Positions 8,376-17,576 of a DNA stretch of 64,000 nt are shown one piece after another (position 1 is the first letter of the stretch; each line of letters opens with the position of its first letter). The notes under the pieces were generated by a model that did not search any database, had not been told where the DNA came from, and saw only the letters and a list, made by a program, of their open reading frames with translations. A program made the position numbers and the translations under genes. This DNA is from Petrimonas sp. IBARAKI (GTDB lineage: Bacteria; Bacteroidota; Bacteroidia; Bacteroidales; Dysgonomonadaceae), in contig AP018040.2 of the NCBI GenBank assembly GCA_002356435.2, positions 2,976,001 to 3,040,000 of the forward strand. The letters run 5' to 3'.

Positions 8376-11300
8376 ACTAACTATGTTTTTAGCCCTATTC
8401 TTCATTGGAATAGGGATTGTGCAGGCTCAGACACAAGTACGGGGTACTGTAGTGGATGAGAATGGGGATCCTGCTATAGGTGCCACAATTCAGGTAAAAG
8501 GTACCGCTCAGGGTACAATAACTGATATAAATGGCAATTTCAACCTCTCGGCTCCTACCGGTGGCACATTAATTGTATCTTATGTGGGTTATACAACTCA
8601 AGAAGTAGCCGTAAGAGCAAATGTAAAAATAACTTTAGTTACAGATTCAGAACTATTGCAAGAAGTCGTAATCGTAGGTGCAATGGGTGTTACACGCCCC
8701 CCAAGAGCTGCCGGTTATGGACAAACTGTCGTAGATCCGGACAAGGCTATTCAAAAGGCTGAACCTGATTTATTTCGTTCACTAGACGGAAAAATTCCCG
8801 GTGTGCAAGTAAGTGCATCGTCTGCAACCGCAGGTAGCGCCACGAAAGTTCTAATTCGTGGAAATTCCTCATTTCTGGGGAATAATGATCCTCTGTATGT
8901 TGTGGATGGAATTCCCTATAGTAATCCAGAAGTAACCACTGGAAGCCGATTAACTTCATCAGGGGCATATGGGACGGGACTTTCTACGCTGGATCCCAAT
9001 GACATCGAAAACATGCAGGTTTTAAAAGGCGCTGCTGCAGCCGCACTTTACGGAAGCCGCGCAGCCAATGGTGTGGTAATGATAACGACAAAAGCGGGAA
9101 GTAAAAGAGTCCGACCATCTCAAAAGAAATTCGAGGTAACGGTAACATCCTCATATACAACTGAAAAAATCGCATCTTTGCCTGACTATCAAAATAGCTA
9201 CGGACAAGGCTCGAATTTCTTATATTCCAATGCAAATGGTTCATGGGGACCGGCTTTTGGTTCTGAAGGAAATGAAACTATAGCTTTGTATCCCAATATA
9301 AACGCTGTTTATCCTGAACTTGGGCCTAGAATTCCTTATCAGGCTTTTCCGAACAACGTAAGAGATCTATTCAGGGAGGGTGCCATATGGGATAACTCTG
9401 TCAACGTTATGAGTTTTAACGACAAGGGAAACTTCAGTAGCACTGTATCACGTCTTTCCCAAGATGGTTATATTCCTTATTCTGAATTTGAACGCAACTC
9501 TTTTAGTGTGGGAGGAAACCAAAAGTTGGACAATGGCCTTACAGTAGGTGGAACAATCTCATATTCAAGAACTTTACAAAATGGTCCTTTCTTTGGTGCA
9601 GGAAATTACGGGGGATCCGTCAGTTCTTTTGCCCGGGCAATGTTGATCCCTCGAAATGTGGACATACCCGGGTTACCTTATGAAACCCCCGACGGAAAAA
9701 ATTTAATGCCGTTTGGTGGTGTTGACAACCCCTTATGGTCTTGGAAATATAACACCATTAATACAATAATGGACCGTACTGTTACTTCGGTTAATGCAAA
9801 TTACGATTTCACTAATTGGTTGTCGGCTTCTTATCAGTTTGGATGGAACCAATATGGAATGGATCGTAAGCAGGTAATTAATATCGGCTCAGTTGGCCCG
9901 GAAGATTTTGCAGGACAAGGGCAAATTTTAAACGATCGTTATGTATCTCAAGAACTTGAATCGAATTTCAACATCACATTTAAACAAAAATTCCAAGAAG
10001 ACTATGACCTGCGGGTTACCATCGGACATAACGTGAATCAACGGAATACACTCCGTGCCGATCAAACAGGGAATAAAATGATCTTCAAAGGCATATACAA
10101 TGTGGGTAACACACAAGAGCAAACAGCCTCTGAATCTTTATCAAAAAGAAGGCTTTGGGCTCTATATTTGGACGCACTGTTGGGCTATAAAAACTATGCC
10201 TTTTTGAATATATCGTTGCGTAATGACCACTCTTCAACCCTGCCAGTAGCTCATAGAAGCTACTATTATCCGGCTATTACGGGATCTTTTGTATTTACTG
10301 ATGCTTTCGAGATTAATCAAGACATCCTGAATTTCGGTAAAATACGTATAGCCTGGGGACGGGTAGGTAACGATGCCGGACCATATTATGTAAACGGAAC
10401 ATATTTACAAGACACTCCATTTGCAGGTAACCCCATTATGTTATTGCCTACAACTACTTATGATCCGGAATTAAAACCGGAGTTTACAACCGAATTTGAA
10501 GTAGGAACAGAATTACAGTTTTTCCAGAATCGTATAGGTATAGATCTCACCTATTATAACAGATCCACTACGAATCAAATTGCTCCCTTGAGTTTACCCT
10601 CATCAACCGGTTCTAGAACCTATTACACAAACTTCGGTGAATTAAACAATAAAGGTGTGGAGTTAGGCGTAACGTTGGTTCCTGTTCAATTGGCTAATTC
10701 TTTTAAATGGGATATTTTCGCCACATACACAAAAAATATAAGCGAGGTTGTTTCACTGGTTGAAGGTATTGAGCAAATAACGTTATCAACCGGATCAACT
10801 TCCGAGCCGCAACCGACGTTAAAGCCTGGCCTTCCTTACGGCTTCTTACGAGGTACGGTTATTGCGCGGGATGACGAAGGGAATAGGCTTATAAATCCGA
10901 ACAGTGGAGCTTATATCGAGGCTTCTGAATTAGGTGATTTAGGTGATCCTTATCCCGATTTTAAAATGGGCATAAGCAACACTTTCTCCTATAAAGGCAT
11001 TTCTTTGAGTGCAATGTTCGACGCAAGAGTTGGAGGAATTCTGATTTCGGGACCGGCATCAGATATGCTAGGCCGCGGTGTGACAAAAGATACGGAAGAT
11101 CGTTTAGGAACTCGTATCCTTCCTGGAGTACTTGGCAACCCGAATACGTTGGAACCCTTATTGGATGCAAACGGGAAAAAGATCCAGAATACAATCCAGT
11201 TAACTGAAAACGATTTATGGTTCTCTCCATCTGAAGGTAATACTTTTGCGATCAACAGTGTTGATGAGTTTCAAGCATTCGATGCCACTGTATTCCGTTT

Positions 11301-11538
11301 AAGTGAGATATCACTGGGATACGATCTTCCTAAGAAATGGCTACAAAACACATTTATTGGCTCAGCAAATATATCTATTATTGCAAGGAATCTTTGGTAC
11401 TATGCTCCTGGATTTCCAAAATACTCGAACTACGATCCGGGCTCTAACGCATTTGGTAGTGGAAACGTTCAAGGTATCGATCGTGAAAGTGCACCTTCAA
11501 CAAGAAGGATAGGAATTAATGCTAAACTAACATTCTAA
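8365..11538 (+). CDS. SusC/RagA-family TonB-linked outer-membrane transporter (1057 aa)
   Basis: This is a second SusC transporter. I chose the ATG at 8365, whose leader matches that of the first SusC, rather than the in-frame TTG at 8341. The signal peptide MKRKLTMFLALFFIGIG ends near VQAQ. A carboxypeptidase-regulatory-like domain follows, nearly parallel to the first SusC (QVRGTVVDENGDPAIGATIQ), then the plug (LLQEVVIVGAMGV, QVLKGAAAAALYGSRAANGV) and a barrel ending INAKLTF. The two SusC proteins are close in the signal and first ~100 residues but differ in plug and barrel, so they probably carry different substrates. Its SusD partner follows after 26 bases. Confidence 0.95.
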   Translation: MKRKLTMFLALFFIGIGIVQAQTQVRGTVVDENGDPAIGATIQVKGTAQGTITDINGNFNLSAPTGGTLIVSYVGYTTQEVAVRANVKITLVTDSELLQEVVIVGAMGVTRPPRAAGYGQTVVDPDKAIQKAEPDLFRSLDGKIPGVQVSASSATAGSATKVLIRGNSSFLGNNDPLYVVDGIPYSNPEVTTGSRLTSSGAYGTGLSTLDPNDIENMQVLKGAAAAALYGSRAANGVVMITTKAGSKRVRPSQKKFEVTVTSSYTTEKIASLPDYQNSYGQGSNFLYSNANGSWGPAFGSEGNETIALYPNINAVYPELGPRIPYQAFPNNVRDLFREGAIWDNSVNVMSFNDKGNFSSTVSRLSQDGYIPYSEFERNSFSVGGNQKLDNGLTVGGTISYSRTLQNGPFFGAGNYGGSVSSFARAMLIPRNVDIPGLPYETPDGKNLMPFGGVDNPLWSWKYNTINTIMDRTVTSVNANYDFTNWLSASYQFGWNQYGMDRKQVINIGSVGPEDFAGQGQILNDRYVSQELESNFNITFKQKFQEDYDLRVTIGHNVNQRNTLRADQTGNKMIFKGIYNVGNTQEQTASESLSKRRLWALYLDALLGYKNYAFLNISLRNDHSSTLPVAHRSYYYPAITGSFVFTDAFEINQDILNFGKIRIAWGRVGNDAGPYYVNGTYLQDTPFAGNPIMLLPTTTYDPELKPEFTTEFEVGTELQFFQNRIGIDLTYYNRSTTNQIAPLSLPSSTGSRTYYTNFGELNNKGVELGVTLVPVQLANSFKWDIFATYTKNISEVVSLVEGIEQITLSTGSTSEPQPTLKPGLPYGFLRGTVIARDDEGNRLINPNSGAYIEASELGDLGDPYPDFKMGISNTFSYKGISLSAMFDARVGGILISGPASDMLGRGVTKDTEDRLGTRILPGVLGNPNTLEPLLDANGKKIQNTIQLTENDLWFSPSEGNTFAINSVDEFQAFDATVFRLSEISLGYDLPKKWLQNTFIGSANISIIARNLWYYAPGFPKYSNYDPGSNAFGSGNVQGIDRESAPSTRRIGINAKLTF

Positions 11539-11564
11539 TAATGATGACTAAAATAAAGATTAAT

Positions 11565-13235
11565 ATGAAAAATATAATAAAATTTCTGGGAGTTTTATTG
11601 GTTATCCTTTACACGAGTAGTTGCACAAAAGACTACTTGGACATAAACAAAAGTCCCAATAGCCCAACAACACCAGAGCTTAACCAGCTTCTTTCCGGGA
11701 GTCAGTATTTTATGGTTCAAGCATTAAGTCAAGGTAATTTTATTGGAAATAATTTGTCTTCTTATGTTCATCATTTGGTATCCAGAGAAGTACAAAACTA
11801 CGGAATGACACCAGGAGCAAACAATCCATTCAACACATGGAATTATTTATACACCTATGTACTAAATGATTATGATGCAATTATTTCAAATGCTGAACTC
11901 GACGGAAACCTTATTTACGCCGGTATAGCCAAAACACTCAAAGCGTATGCCTTCTCTGTAATGGTTGACCTTTGGGGAGATGTTCCTTACTCGGAGTTTA
12001 ATATTCCTGGGCTTACCGCACCAAAACCCGACAGCAGCAAAGATATCTACAATGAACTTATCACTCTTTTGGAAAATGGGAAAGCTGATTTAGGGAATAC
12101 TTCGGCGGCCAATGGTGTAAAACCGGGTAAAGATGATTTCTTTTATGCGGGAGATGTTGCTAAATGGATTAGATTGAACAACACCATTAAACTAAGATTA
12201 TTATTGAATTCACGTAAAGTTAAATCTGACATCACTGACTGGCAAGGGAAATTTACTGCATTAATGACAGAAAATGCATTTATTACCGCAGGGGAAGATT
12301 TTCAATTTTGGTTCAATAATGTCACGAACCCTGCTGACGAGCGTCATCCTGCATATACTTCCTACACCGGGCAACATACCCATTTTATCAGTCCCTATTT
12401 TTATGAAACAATGATGGGCCAAACTTATAATACTACGGACAACCCGTTTGCCGGCATCAAAGACCCTCGTGTTCCTTATTATTTCTATAATCAACTAAAA
12501 ACTGGACAAACATCAGAAAGTCCACATGAATACAGAAATGGTAATTTCATGTCAATCTTTTTTGCTACGACTGGACCAAACTCAGCAGGAAGTAATGATA
12601 AATCTTATACAAAATATGCAATTTATCCGGTAGGTGGAAAATTTGATGAAGGCAAGGGTGGTGCCGTTAGCCTTACCTCTGGGACAGGTATTGCACCGCA
12701 TAAAATGATTACTTATTCAGCTCTTAAATTTATGCTTGCGGAATTAGCTCTTGTGGGTGAAACAAGCGGTGATGCAAAAACATTGCTAAATGAAGCAATT
12801 GTAGCAGCTTTTGATCATGTCAACAGCGTTGTTCAAAAAAATGGAACAGCAAATCCAGCCCCAAAAATCACAGATAAGGAAAGAGACGATTACATTGAAG
12901 CTATTCTTACAAAATATAACTCTGCAAATACAGAAGGGAAAATGAGGATTTTGATGACCCAGAAATGGATTCATAACTTCATGAATCCCGTTGATGTATA
13001 CACCGACTATAGACGTACCGGATACCCCCTTCCTTTTGATCGTAATAAAACGCAAGATCCTGGTTATGGAGTTAATCCTACTGTTGCAGACAGGTCAGAT
13101 TCACGAGTACCCTTATCTGAATTTGCATCTTTTCCCAGGTCGCTTTATTATCCGACCAACTCGGAAACTGAATTAAACCCCAATATGAAACAAAAGACAA
13201 ACTTGTCAACACCATTTATATTCTGGGATAAATAA
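11565..13235 (+). CDS. SusD/RagB-family nutrient-binding outer-membrane lipoprotein (556 aa)
   Basis: This is the SusD partner of the transporter ending at 11538. The frame opens at 11541, but the lipoprotein signal (MKNIIKFLGVLLVILYTSSC) fits a start at 11565; the eight extra residues would only extend its charged end. The SusD-like_2 features are TKDYLDINKSPNSP after the lipidated Cys and VMVDLWGDVPYSEFN in the helical core. The gene is AT-rich compared with the housekeeping genes in this window. It is followed after 21 bases by another lipoprotein, probably in the same operon. The ligand is unknown. Confidence 0.92.
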   Translation: MKNIIKFLGVLLVILYTSSCTKDYLDINKSPNSPTTPELNQLLSGSQYFMVQALSQGNFIGNNLSSYVHHLVSREVQNYGMTPGANNPFNTWNYLYTYVLNDYDAIISNAELDGNLIYAGIAKTLKAYAFSVMVDLWGDVPYSEFNIPGLTAPKPDSSKDIYNELITLLENGKADLGNTSAANGVKPGKDDFFYAGDVAKWIRLNNTIKLRLLLNSRKVKSDITDWQGKFTALMTENAFITAGEDFQFWFNNVTNPADERHPAYTSYTGQHTHFISPYFYETMMGQTYNTTDNPFAGIKDPRVPYYFYNQLKTGQTSESPHEYRNGNFMSIFFATTGPNSAGSNDKSYTKYAIYPVGGKFDEGKGGAVSLTSGTGIAPHKMITYSALKFMLAELALVGETSGDAKTLLNEAIVAAFDHVNSVVQKNGTANPAPKITDKERDDYIEAILTKYNSANTEGKMRILMTQKWIHNFMNPVDVYTDYRRTGYPLPFDRNKTQDPGYGVNPTVADRSDSRVPLSEFASFPRSLYYPTNSETELNPNMKQKTNLSTPFIFWDK

Positions 13236-13256
13236 TAATTATTAAAGGAATAAAAT

Positions 13257-14192
13257 ATGAAAAAAGTATATTTAGTATTTATAACACTTTCTTTGTTGTT
13301 CTTAGCGCAAAGTTGCAAGAAAGAACTTCCGTTTCCTACAGACGAAATAAGAAGAGGTGTGGTAATAGACATCGTACGTACAGAAGGTACAGATGGAGTG
13401 TTGTTTAGAGGCGAAACAGATGGAGACTTCAAAGTAAAATTAACAATACCCCAACAACAAGGTGACTATTCATTTATGAAACATGCACAAGTTGTAGCAG
13501 TTTTGGAAAGAGTATTGCCTGATCCTACAACGGAAAATCCCGAAAAGACTAAAACTGTAAGAGATACAAAGGTCGTGGTGGATAATATCACTACGTTTCC
13601 CACAGATGTAACGCTTAACATTGCAGATATCTATAGTAAGTTTGGATTGGAAGCACCGGATTTGGGTGAAACTCTTTACTTTACAACAAATGCCGTCTTG
13701 AACGATGGGTATGTAGTTACAGGTTGGACTGAGCAAATGGGGTTTAACAACAGAGCTTTTACTGGTTGGCGGGTAGGAAACAGAGCTTATTCCTATAATG
13801 TGCGTTATTCAGTAGTATGTGAGTTGATCTTAGATGCTTTTGTGGGTACTAACACGGTTACTGTAGACGAATGGTGGGGTGAAACTCCATACGAAGTTGA
13901 AATTACAAAAGTAGCTGACAATAAATTAAGCATTGCTGGTCTTTATAATGGAGAAGCTACTAATCCTTTGGTAATTACAATTAATCCAGTTGACTACTCC
14001 ATTTCATTCGATAAACAAATTTTAGCACCAAACTCCGGTGCTTGGTGGGGTAATCCATCTTATAATAACTTCGCTTTAGGAAATGGCACAGGTATAGTAG
14101 ACGCATGTAATACTAAGATCAAATTCAGTGGTTCGGCTTCTGTTAATGCAGGTAATTTCTCTGGTACTTGGGCTATTGAGTTAGGCAAATAA
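13257..14192 (+). CDS. Unrecognised lipoprotein in SusE/SusF position (311 aa)
   Basis: I do not recognise the family. The N-terminus is a lipoprotein signal ending LAQSC (Cys20), followed by KKELPFPTDEIRRG. The rest is beta-rich with many Thr, Val and Asn and alternating hydrophobic residues. A C-terminal domain is rich in Gly, Trp and Asn (DEWWGETPYEVEI, SGAWWGNPSYNNF, NFSGTWAIELGK). It sits third in an operon after SusC and SusD, where surface glycan-binding or accessory lipoproteins of the SusE/SusF type are commonly encoded, so a surface ligand-binding role is a reasonable inference. It is followed by a terminator. Confidence 0.75.
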   Translation: MKKVYLVFITLSLLFLAQSCKKELPFPTDEIRRGVVIDIVRTEGTDGVLFRGETDGDFKVKLTIPQQQGDYSFMKHAQVVAVLERVLPDPTTENPEKTKTVRDTKVVVDNITTFPTDVTLNIADIYSKFGLEAPDLGETLYFTTNAVLNDGYVVTGWTEQMGFNNRAFTGWRVGNRAYSYNVRYSVVCELILDAFVGTNTVTVDEWWGETPYEVEITKVADNKLSIAGLYNGEATNPLVITINPVDYSISFDKQILAPNSGAWWGNPSYNNFALGNGTGIVDACNTKIKFSGSASVNAGNFSGTWAIELGK

Positions 14193-14263
14193 AACAAATT
14201 ATAAGCTATTATAAAATCTCTCAATAACAGGAGACTATAAATATTTTATAATACAGTGTAATG

Positions 14264-14300
14264 AACTCCAGAAGTTAAAAAACTTTTGGAGTTTGTTTTA
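14264..14300 (+). terminator. Rho-independent terminator after the second SusC/D operon
   Basis: Stem AACTCCAGAAGTT / AACTTTTGGAGTT (one G-T pair) around an AAAA loop, followed by TGTTTTATT. Confidence 0.8.
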
Positions 14301-14679
14301 TTCTGAAATAACCTCTTTATTGACTCATTAAACTTAAACTATAGATTAAAAAGTATGGACTCCTCCTTCATGAAAAAGCAAACCAGATTGACGGTTATTC
14401 ATGCAAAATAAATACGTCACAAACACCTAAATCTATAATACTATCTACATACATATAAATCCTATTTACTAGTTTTTTTAGATATTAAAGAAGTAGCTAT
14501 TAATGACCTTTTAATATGCTTTACATTTACAGCAATCCTTAAACACTAAACTTTAAACATAAATGCAACACATCCCAAACTTTAAGAAGCTAAAACCAAC
14601 ATTAAATCTGAATCTTGTCCTTTTTATTAAACAAATTCAACAAAAAAAATTATCTTTGCCGTAAATAAATTTCAAGAAA
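14301..14679. other. AT-rich intergenic region before the TPR regulator
   Basis: No gene is seen. The only signal is a -7 box, TATCTTTG, at 14651-14658, just before the ATG at 14680. The rest is low-complexity, A-rich sequence with many stops in all frames. Confidence 0.6.
14651..14658 (+). promoter_or_regulatory. Putative -7 box for the TPR regulator gene
   Basis: TATCTTTG matches TAnnTTTG, 21 bases before the ATG at 14680. Confidence 0.5.
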
Positions 14680-16359
14680 ATGCGCTGTTTTATATATATT
14701 GCCATTGCTGCGGCTGCTGCGGTGCTTTTCATTTCTTGCAATGAACGGGAAAATGGTGAAATACACAAAATACTTACACAATGGGATAACCTGTTGGAAA
14801 AGAATCCCAACGCTATTTCAGACAGCCTGAAAACTATTGATCCACAAACCCTTTCGCGGGAAAACCGCGCCTATTATAACCTGCTCAAAACAATCTCGGA
14901 CGATAAAACCTATTTTGAATTCACAAGCGACTCCCTGATTACCAGGGTAGCAGACTACTATCACCTCCACGAGCCCTACAGCAACAACTATATCCGCGCC
15001 CTCACGTATAAGGGCATTGTCCGTACCCGCATGGGAATAACAGACAGCACCGTATACGAACCTTTAAAAAAAGCCGATCACATTTTTCACACCTATAAAA
15101 ACCCGGATCCGGCAACCGGATACATCCTCCACTACTTTTTAGGAAATACGCATTATTATAACGGTAATTTTGAATTGGCCGAAAAATATTTTCAGGAAAC
15201 ATTGTATAATGCCAAACTGAAAAACGATTCATTGCACATCTTTGATACTTATTTGGCTATCTATTGGAATGAAATGGCTCAATCCGATTTTGATGCAGGA
15301 AAAAGGTACTTAGACACTCTGACAAACTTCGCCAGTATGTCTTCAGAAGCAAATTATTTTGTATTAAATGCAAAGTCTGTGTTCCACGAATCAATGGGAA
15401 ACTATACGGATGCTTTGGAATGTGTAAAAAAACAACTGGAGGTCTCCAAGAAGTTAAAAGAAAACATTGATATATCCAGCTTGTACTATATAGTTTCCGA
15501 CAGATACAAAAATTTGAATTATTTAGACAGTGCCATGCTTTATGGGCAAATAGCTATTGAAAACATTGTTGATGAAGCCAATAAAGGTAATTATTTATTG
15601 TACGAGAACGTTGCCAATATTGCTGAAAAACAGCAGAATTATCTTTTGGCCAATACGTACCGGCAAAAAGCTTTTGATCTGTATGAAAAATCGGTGAAAG
15701 ACCGGTTAAATACCCAGGTTATGGAGCTGGAAAAAAAGTACGACCTATCCGAGGCCGAAAATATCGCGTTAAGATCTCAACAGAACACGCTTATTATTGC
15801 TATTATAGCCCTGTTGCTCGCTATGCTTGCCACTATTTTGATTATGCTGAACGTAAAAAACCGCCGCGAAGCAAAAATAAAACTGATGCGGTTGGAGCAC
15901 GAAGCCGAAACACAAGCCATCAAAACAAAGCTGCTGGAAGAAGAAGCAAACAAAAGGGACTGGCTTATCCAGCTGTATGGGTACATTTCAAACAGGCTTA
16001 CGTCGCTACAGGAAAATTTCAATACCCTGTCGCAACGGTATGTTTCTTCACATCCTAAGATATACGAAAACATGCACAACATATTACATACGGCCGAATC
16101 CGATTTGAGGGAAATGCCCAAGAACCTGATACCCGACGAGAATACATTTTCTTTATACACCAACTTATCAATGGAAGCTGCGGAACTTTTCAATGCCAAC
16201 GAAAAGATCATGTTGATGCTGTTGGTTTGCAAGGCAGACAACAGGCAAATATCCACTTTTATGAATACTTCAATAGAAAGTATTCGCGCAAGAAAATCGC
16301 AATTGAAGAAAAAATTGACAGAAAACGGGATCGATGCCGCTCATTTTTTCAATTTTTAG
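14680..16359 (+). CDS. Membrane-anchored TPR protein with C-terminal HTH, probable regulator (559 aa)
   Basis: The order seen is a hydrophobic N-terminus with a lipobox-like FISC (Cys20) and a helical TPR-type region (about 30-350; GNTHYYNGNFELAEKYFQETL is a recognisable repeat). Then come a coiled coil, one strong membrane segment near residues 369-391 (IIAIIALLLAMLATILIML), a second charged coiled coil and a cytoplasmic tail. The last ~60 residues (EKIMLMLLVCKADNRQIST, SIESIRARKSQLKKKL) look like a LuxR/sigma-like helix-turn-helix. Bacteroidetes use such membrane-spanning TPR-HTH proteins as one-piece sensors. It is probably exported at the N-terminus and DNA-binding inside. The target may be the adjacent SusC/D operons or the two small genes downstream; this is inference. 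Confidence 0.78.
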   Translation: MRCFIYIAIAAAAAVLFISCNERENGEIHKILTQWDNLLEKNPNAISDSLKTIDPQTLSRENRAYYNLLKTISDDKTYFEFTSDSLITRVADYYHLHEPYSNNYIRALTYKGIVRTRMGITDSTVYEPLKKADHIFHTYKNPDPATGYILHYFLGNTHYYNGNFELAEKYFQETLYNAKLKNDSLHIFDTYLAIYWNEMAQSDFDAGKRYLDTLTNFASMSSEANYFVLNAKSVFHESMGNYTDALECVKKQLEVSKKLKENIDISSLYYIVSDRYKNLNYLDSAMLYGQIAIENIVDEANKGNYLLYENVANIAEKQQNYLLANTYRQKAFDLYEKSVKDRLNTQVMELEKKYDLSEAENIALRSQQNTLIIAIIALLLAMLATILIMLNVKNRREAKIKLMRLEHEAETQAIKTKLLEEEANKRDWLIQLYGYISNRLTSLQENFNTLSQRYVSSHPKIYENMHNILHTAESDLREMPKNLIPDENTFSLYTNLSMEAAELFNANEKIMLMLLVCKADNRQISTFMNTSIESIRARKSQLKKKLTENGIDAAHFFNF

Positions 16360-16540
16360 CACACATTTCTTGCAAAATCATCGTTTCAACCACCTTTGGT
16401 AGCGTTAAAATCAATCCGATCAATATGCTTACTATCAATTATTTAACCTATAATCTACCGTTAAAATTCGACCTGGGTATTGTTTTTCTTGTCTGTTGTT
16501 TATTATTTTGTGTCTGTAATTCATAATAAATTTTACTCCT

Positions 16541-16936
16541 ATGAAAACAAAATTCTTTTATACGATGGCGTTAATCTGCAGCACGCTTTTCTTTTCTTCT
16601 TTTGCTGTTACCGAAACAAACAAGGTAAACGATCAGCAGGATAAGATTGTATTTAGTAAAACCGGGGGAACAACCCGCGGGGTAACAGGCGTAGAAGTAG
16701 CTGCGACTACCGACGGCAAAACAACCGTTGCCATATCTGTGGTGGATTTTACCGGCACGGCCGTAGTGCAGATAATCGGAGGAAGAACTTCGGCACAGTA
16801 TTATTTCGATGTGAACGAAATGGGCTACGAAGTGATAAACATTGGAACATTGAGGGCAGCCACATATACCATTCGCATCATTTTGGACAACGAGGTTTAT
16901 GAAGGCACCTTTACAAAAGAAGCAGTAGGTAGGTAA
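16541..16936 (+). CDS. Secreted DUF3244-type small protein (131 aa)
   Basis: A signal peptide (MKTKFFYTMALICSTLFFSS) precedes a ~100-residue beta-sandwich-like domain rich in Val, Thr and Gly. The pattern VVDFTGTAVVQIIGG, then INIGTLRAATYTIRIIL and EGTFTKE, fits the DUF3244 family of Bacteroidetes, whose strand layout resembles C-terminal secretion or adhesion modules. Its function is not known. It lies 21 bases before an AraC-type gene and 181 bases after the TPR regulator, which suggests a small sensor/effector cassette. The family call rests on pattern recognition only. Confidence 0.72.
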   Translation: MKTKFFYTMALICSTLFFSSFAVTETNKVNDQQDKIVFSKTGGTTRGVTGVEVAATTDGKTTVAISVVDFTGTAVVQIIGGRTSAQYYFDVNEMGYEVINIGTLRAATYTIRIILDNEVYEGTFTKEAVGR

Positions 16937-16957
16937 TCCATTAAAACAAGAGAAGCC

Positions 16958-17413
16958 ATGGTAGATAAATATGTATTTTCCGACGTAAGTACCTGTACGT
17001 TTAATTTTTCAGACGGAAAAAGGGCCTTTGTAAAATCATCGCCCAGAAAGGAAATTGTACTGGTAAAATTCATCCCCCACACCTCGAAAAAGAACTCATT
17101 TCAGGAAAGTGTGGTCGCTAATTATCCCGAATCCAAAAACGTCAGCGAATTAGCACAAAAATGCAACTACGATTGTCTGAAGACTTTTACCCGACATTTT
17201 AAAAAGCACTTCAATCAAACGCCTTATCAATGGATGCTTGACCGCAAAATGGAAGAAGTACAGCACCTGGTATTGGAGTCGGATCTGTCGATATCCGATA
17301 TTGCAAAAATATGCGGTTTCAACAACCTGACACACTTGGTGAATGCCTACTCCAGCAAGTTCGGCATCCCGCCTTTCAGAAACAGGATGCAGGAAAACAA
17401 AAATGCAATTTGA
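16958..17413 (+). CDS. Short AraC-type DNA-binding protein (151 aa)
   Basis: Residues ~45-145 form the two-helix-turn-helix AraC domain: NVSELAQKCNYDCLKTFTRH followed by FKKHFNQTPYQWML for the first half, and SISDIAKICGFNNLTHLVN with SSKFGIPPFRNR for the second. Ordinary AraC regulators are 250-300 residues with a sensing domain in front. Here only ~45 residues precede the DNA-binding part, so the protein either binds without its own ligand domain or receives a signal from a partner. It is probably cotranscribed with the DUF3244 gene 21 bases upstream. The start at 16958 has no strong alternative. It ends before a bidirectional terminator. Confidence 0.88.
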   Translation: MVDKYVFSDVSTCTFNFSDGKRAFVKSSPRKEIVLVKFIPHTSKKNSFQESVVANYPESKNVSELAQKCNYDCLKTFTRHFKKHFNQTPYQWMLDRKMEEVQHLVLESDLSISDIAKICGFNNLTHLVNAYSSKFGIPPFRNRMQENKNAI

Positions 17414-17541
17414 TTAATTTGCAAAAAGGAGTAGTTATTGTTGCGCAATTTTCATGAAACAAAAAAACGTCCGGTTATACAAAACCCGTACGAACTATTC
17501 TTCTTTATAAATTCAACTAAACTTCATTGTGGATGTAATCA

Positions 17542-17576
17542 ATGCAAAAACGCCCCAGAACGGGGCGTTTTCTTTT
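17542..17576. terminator. Bidirectional terminator between the AraC-type gene and glycogen phosphorylase
   Basis: Stem AAAACGCCCC (17547-17556) and GGGGCGTTTT (17562-17571) with a 5-base loop. T-runs follow on both strands, serving the convergent genes ending at 17413 and 17575. Confidence 0.92.
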
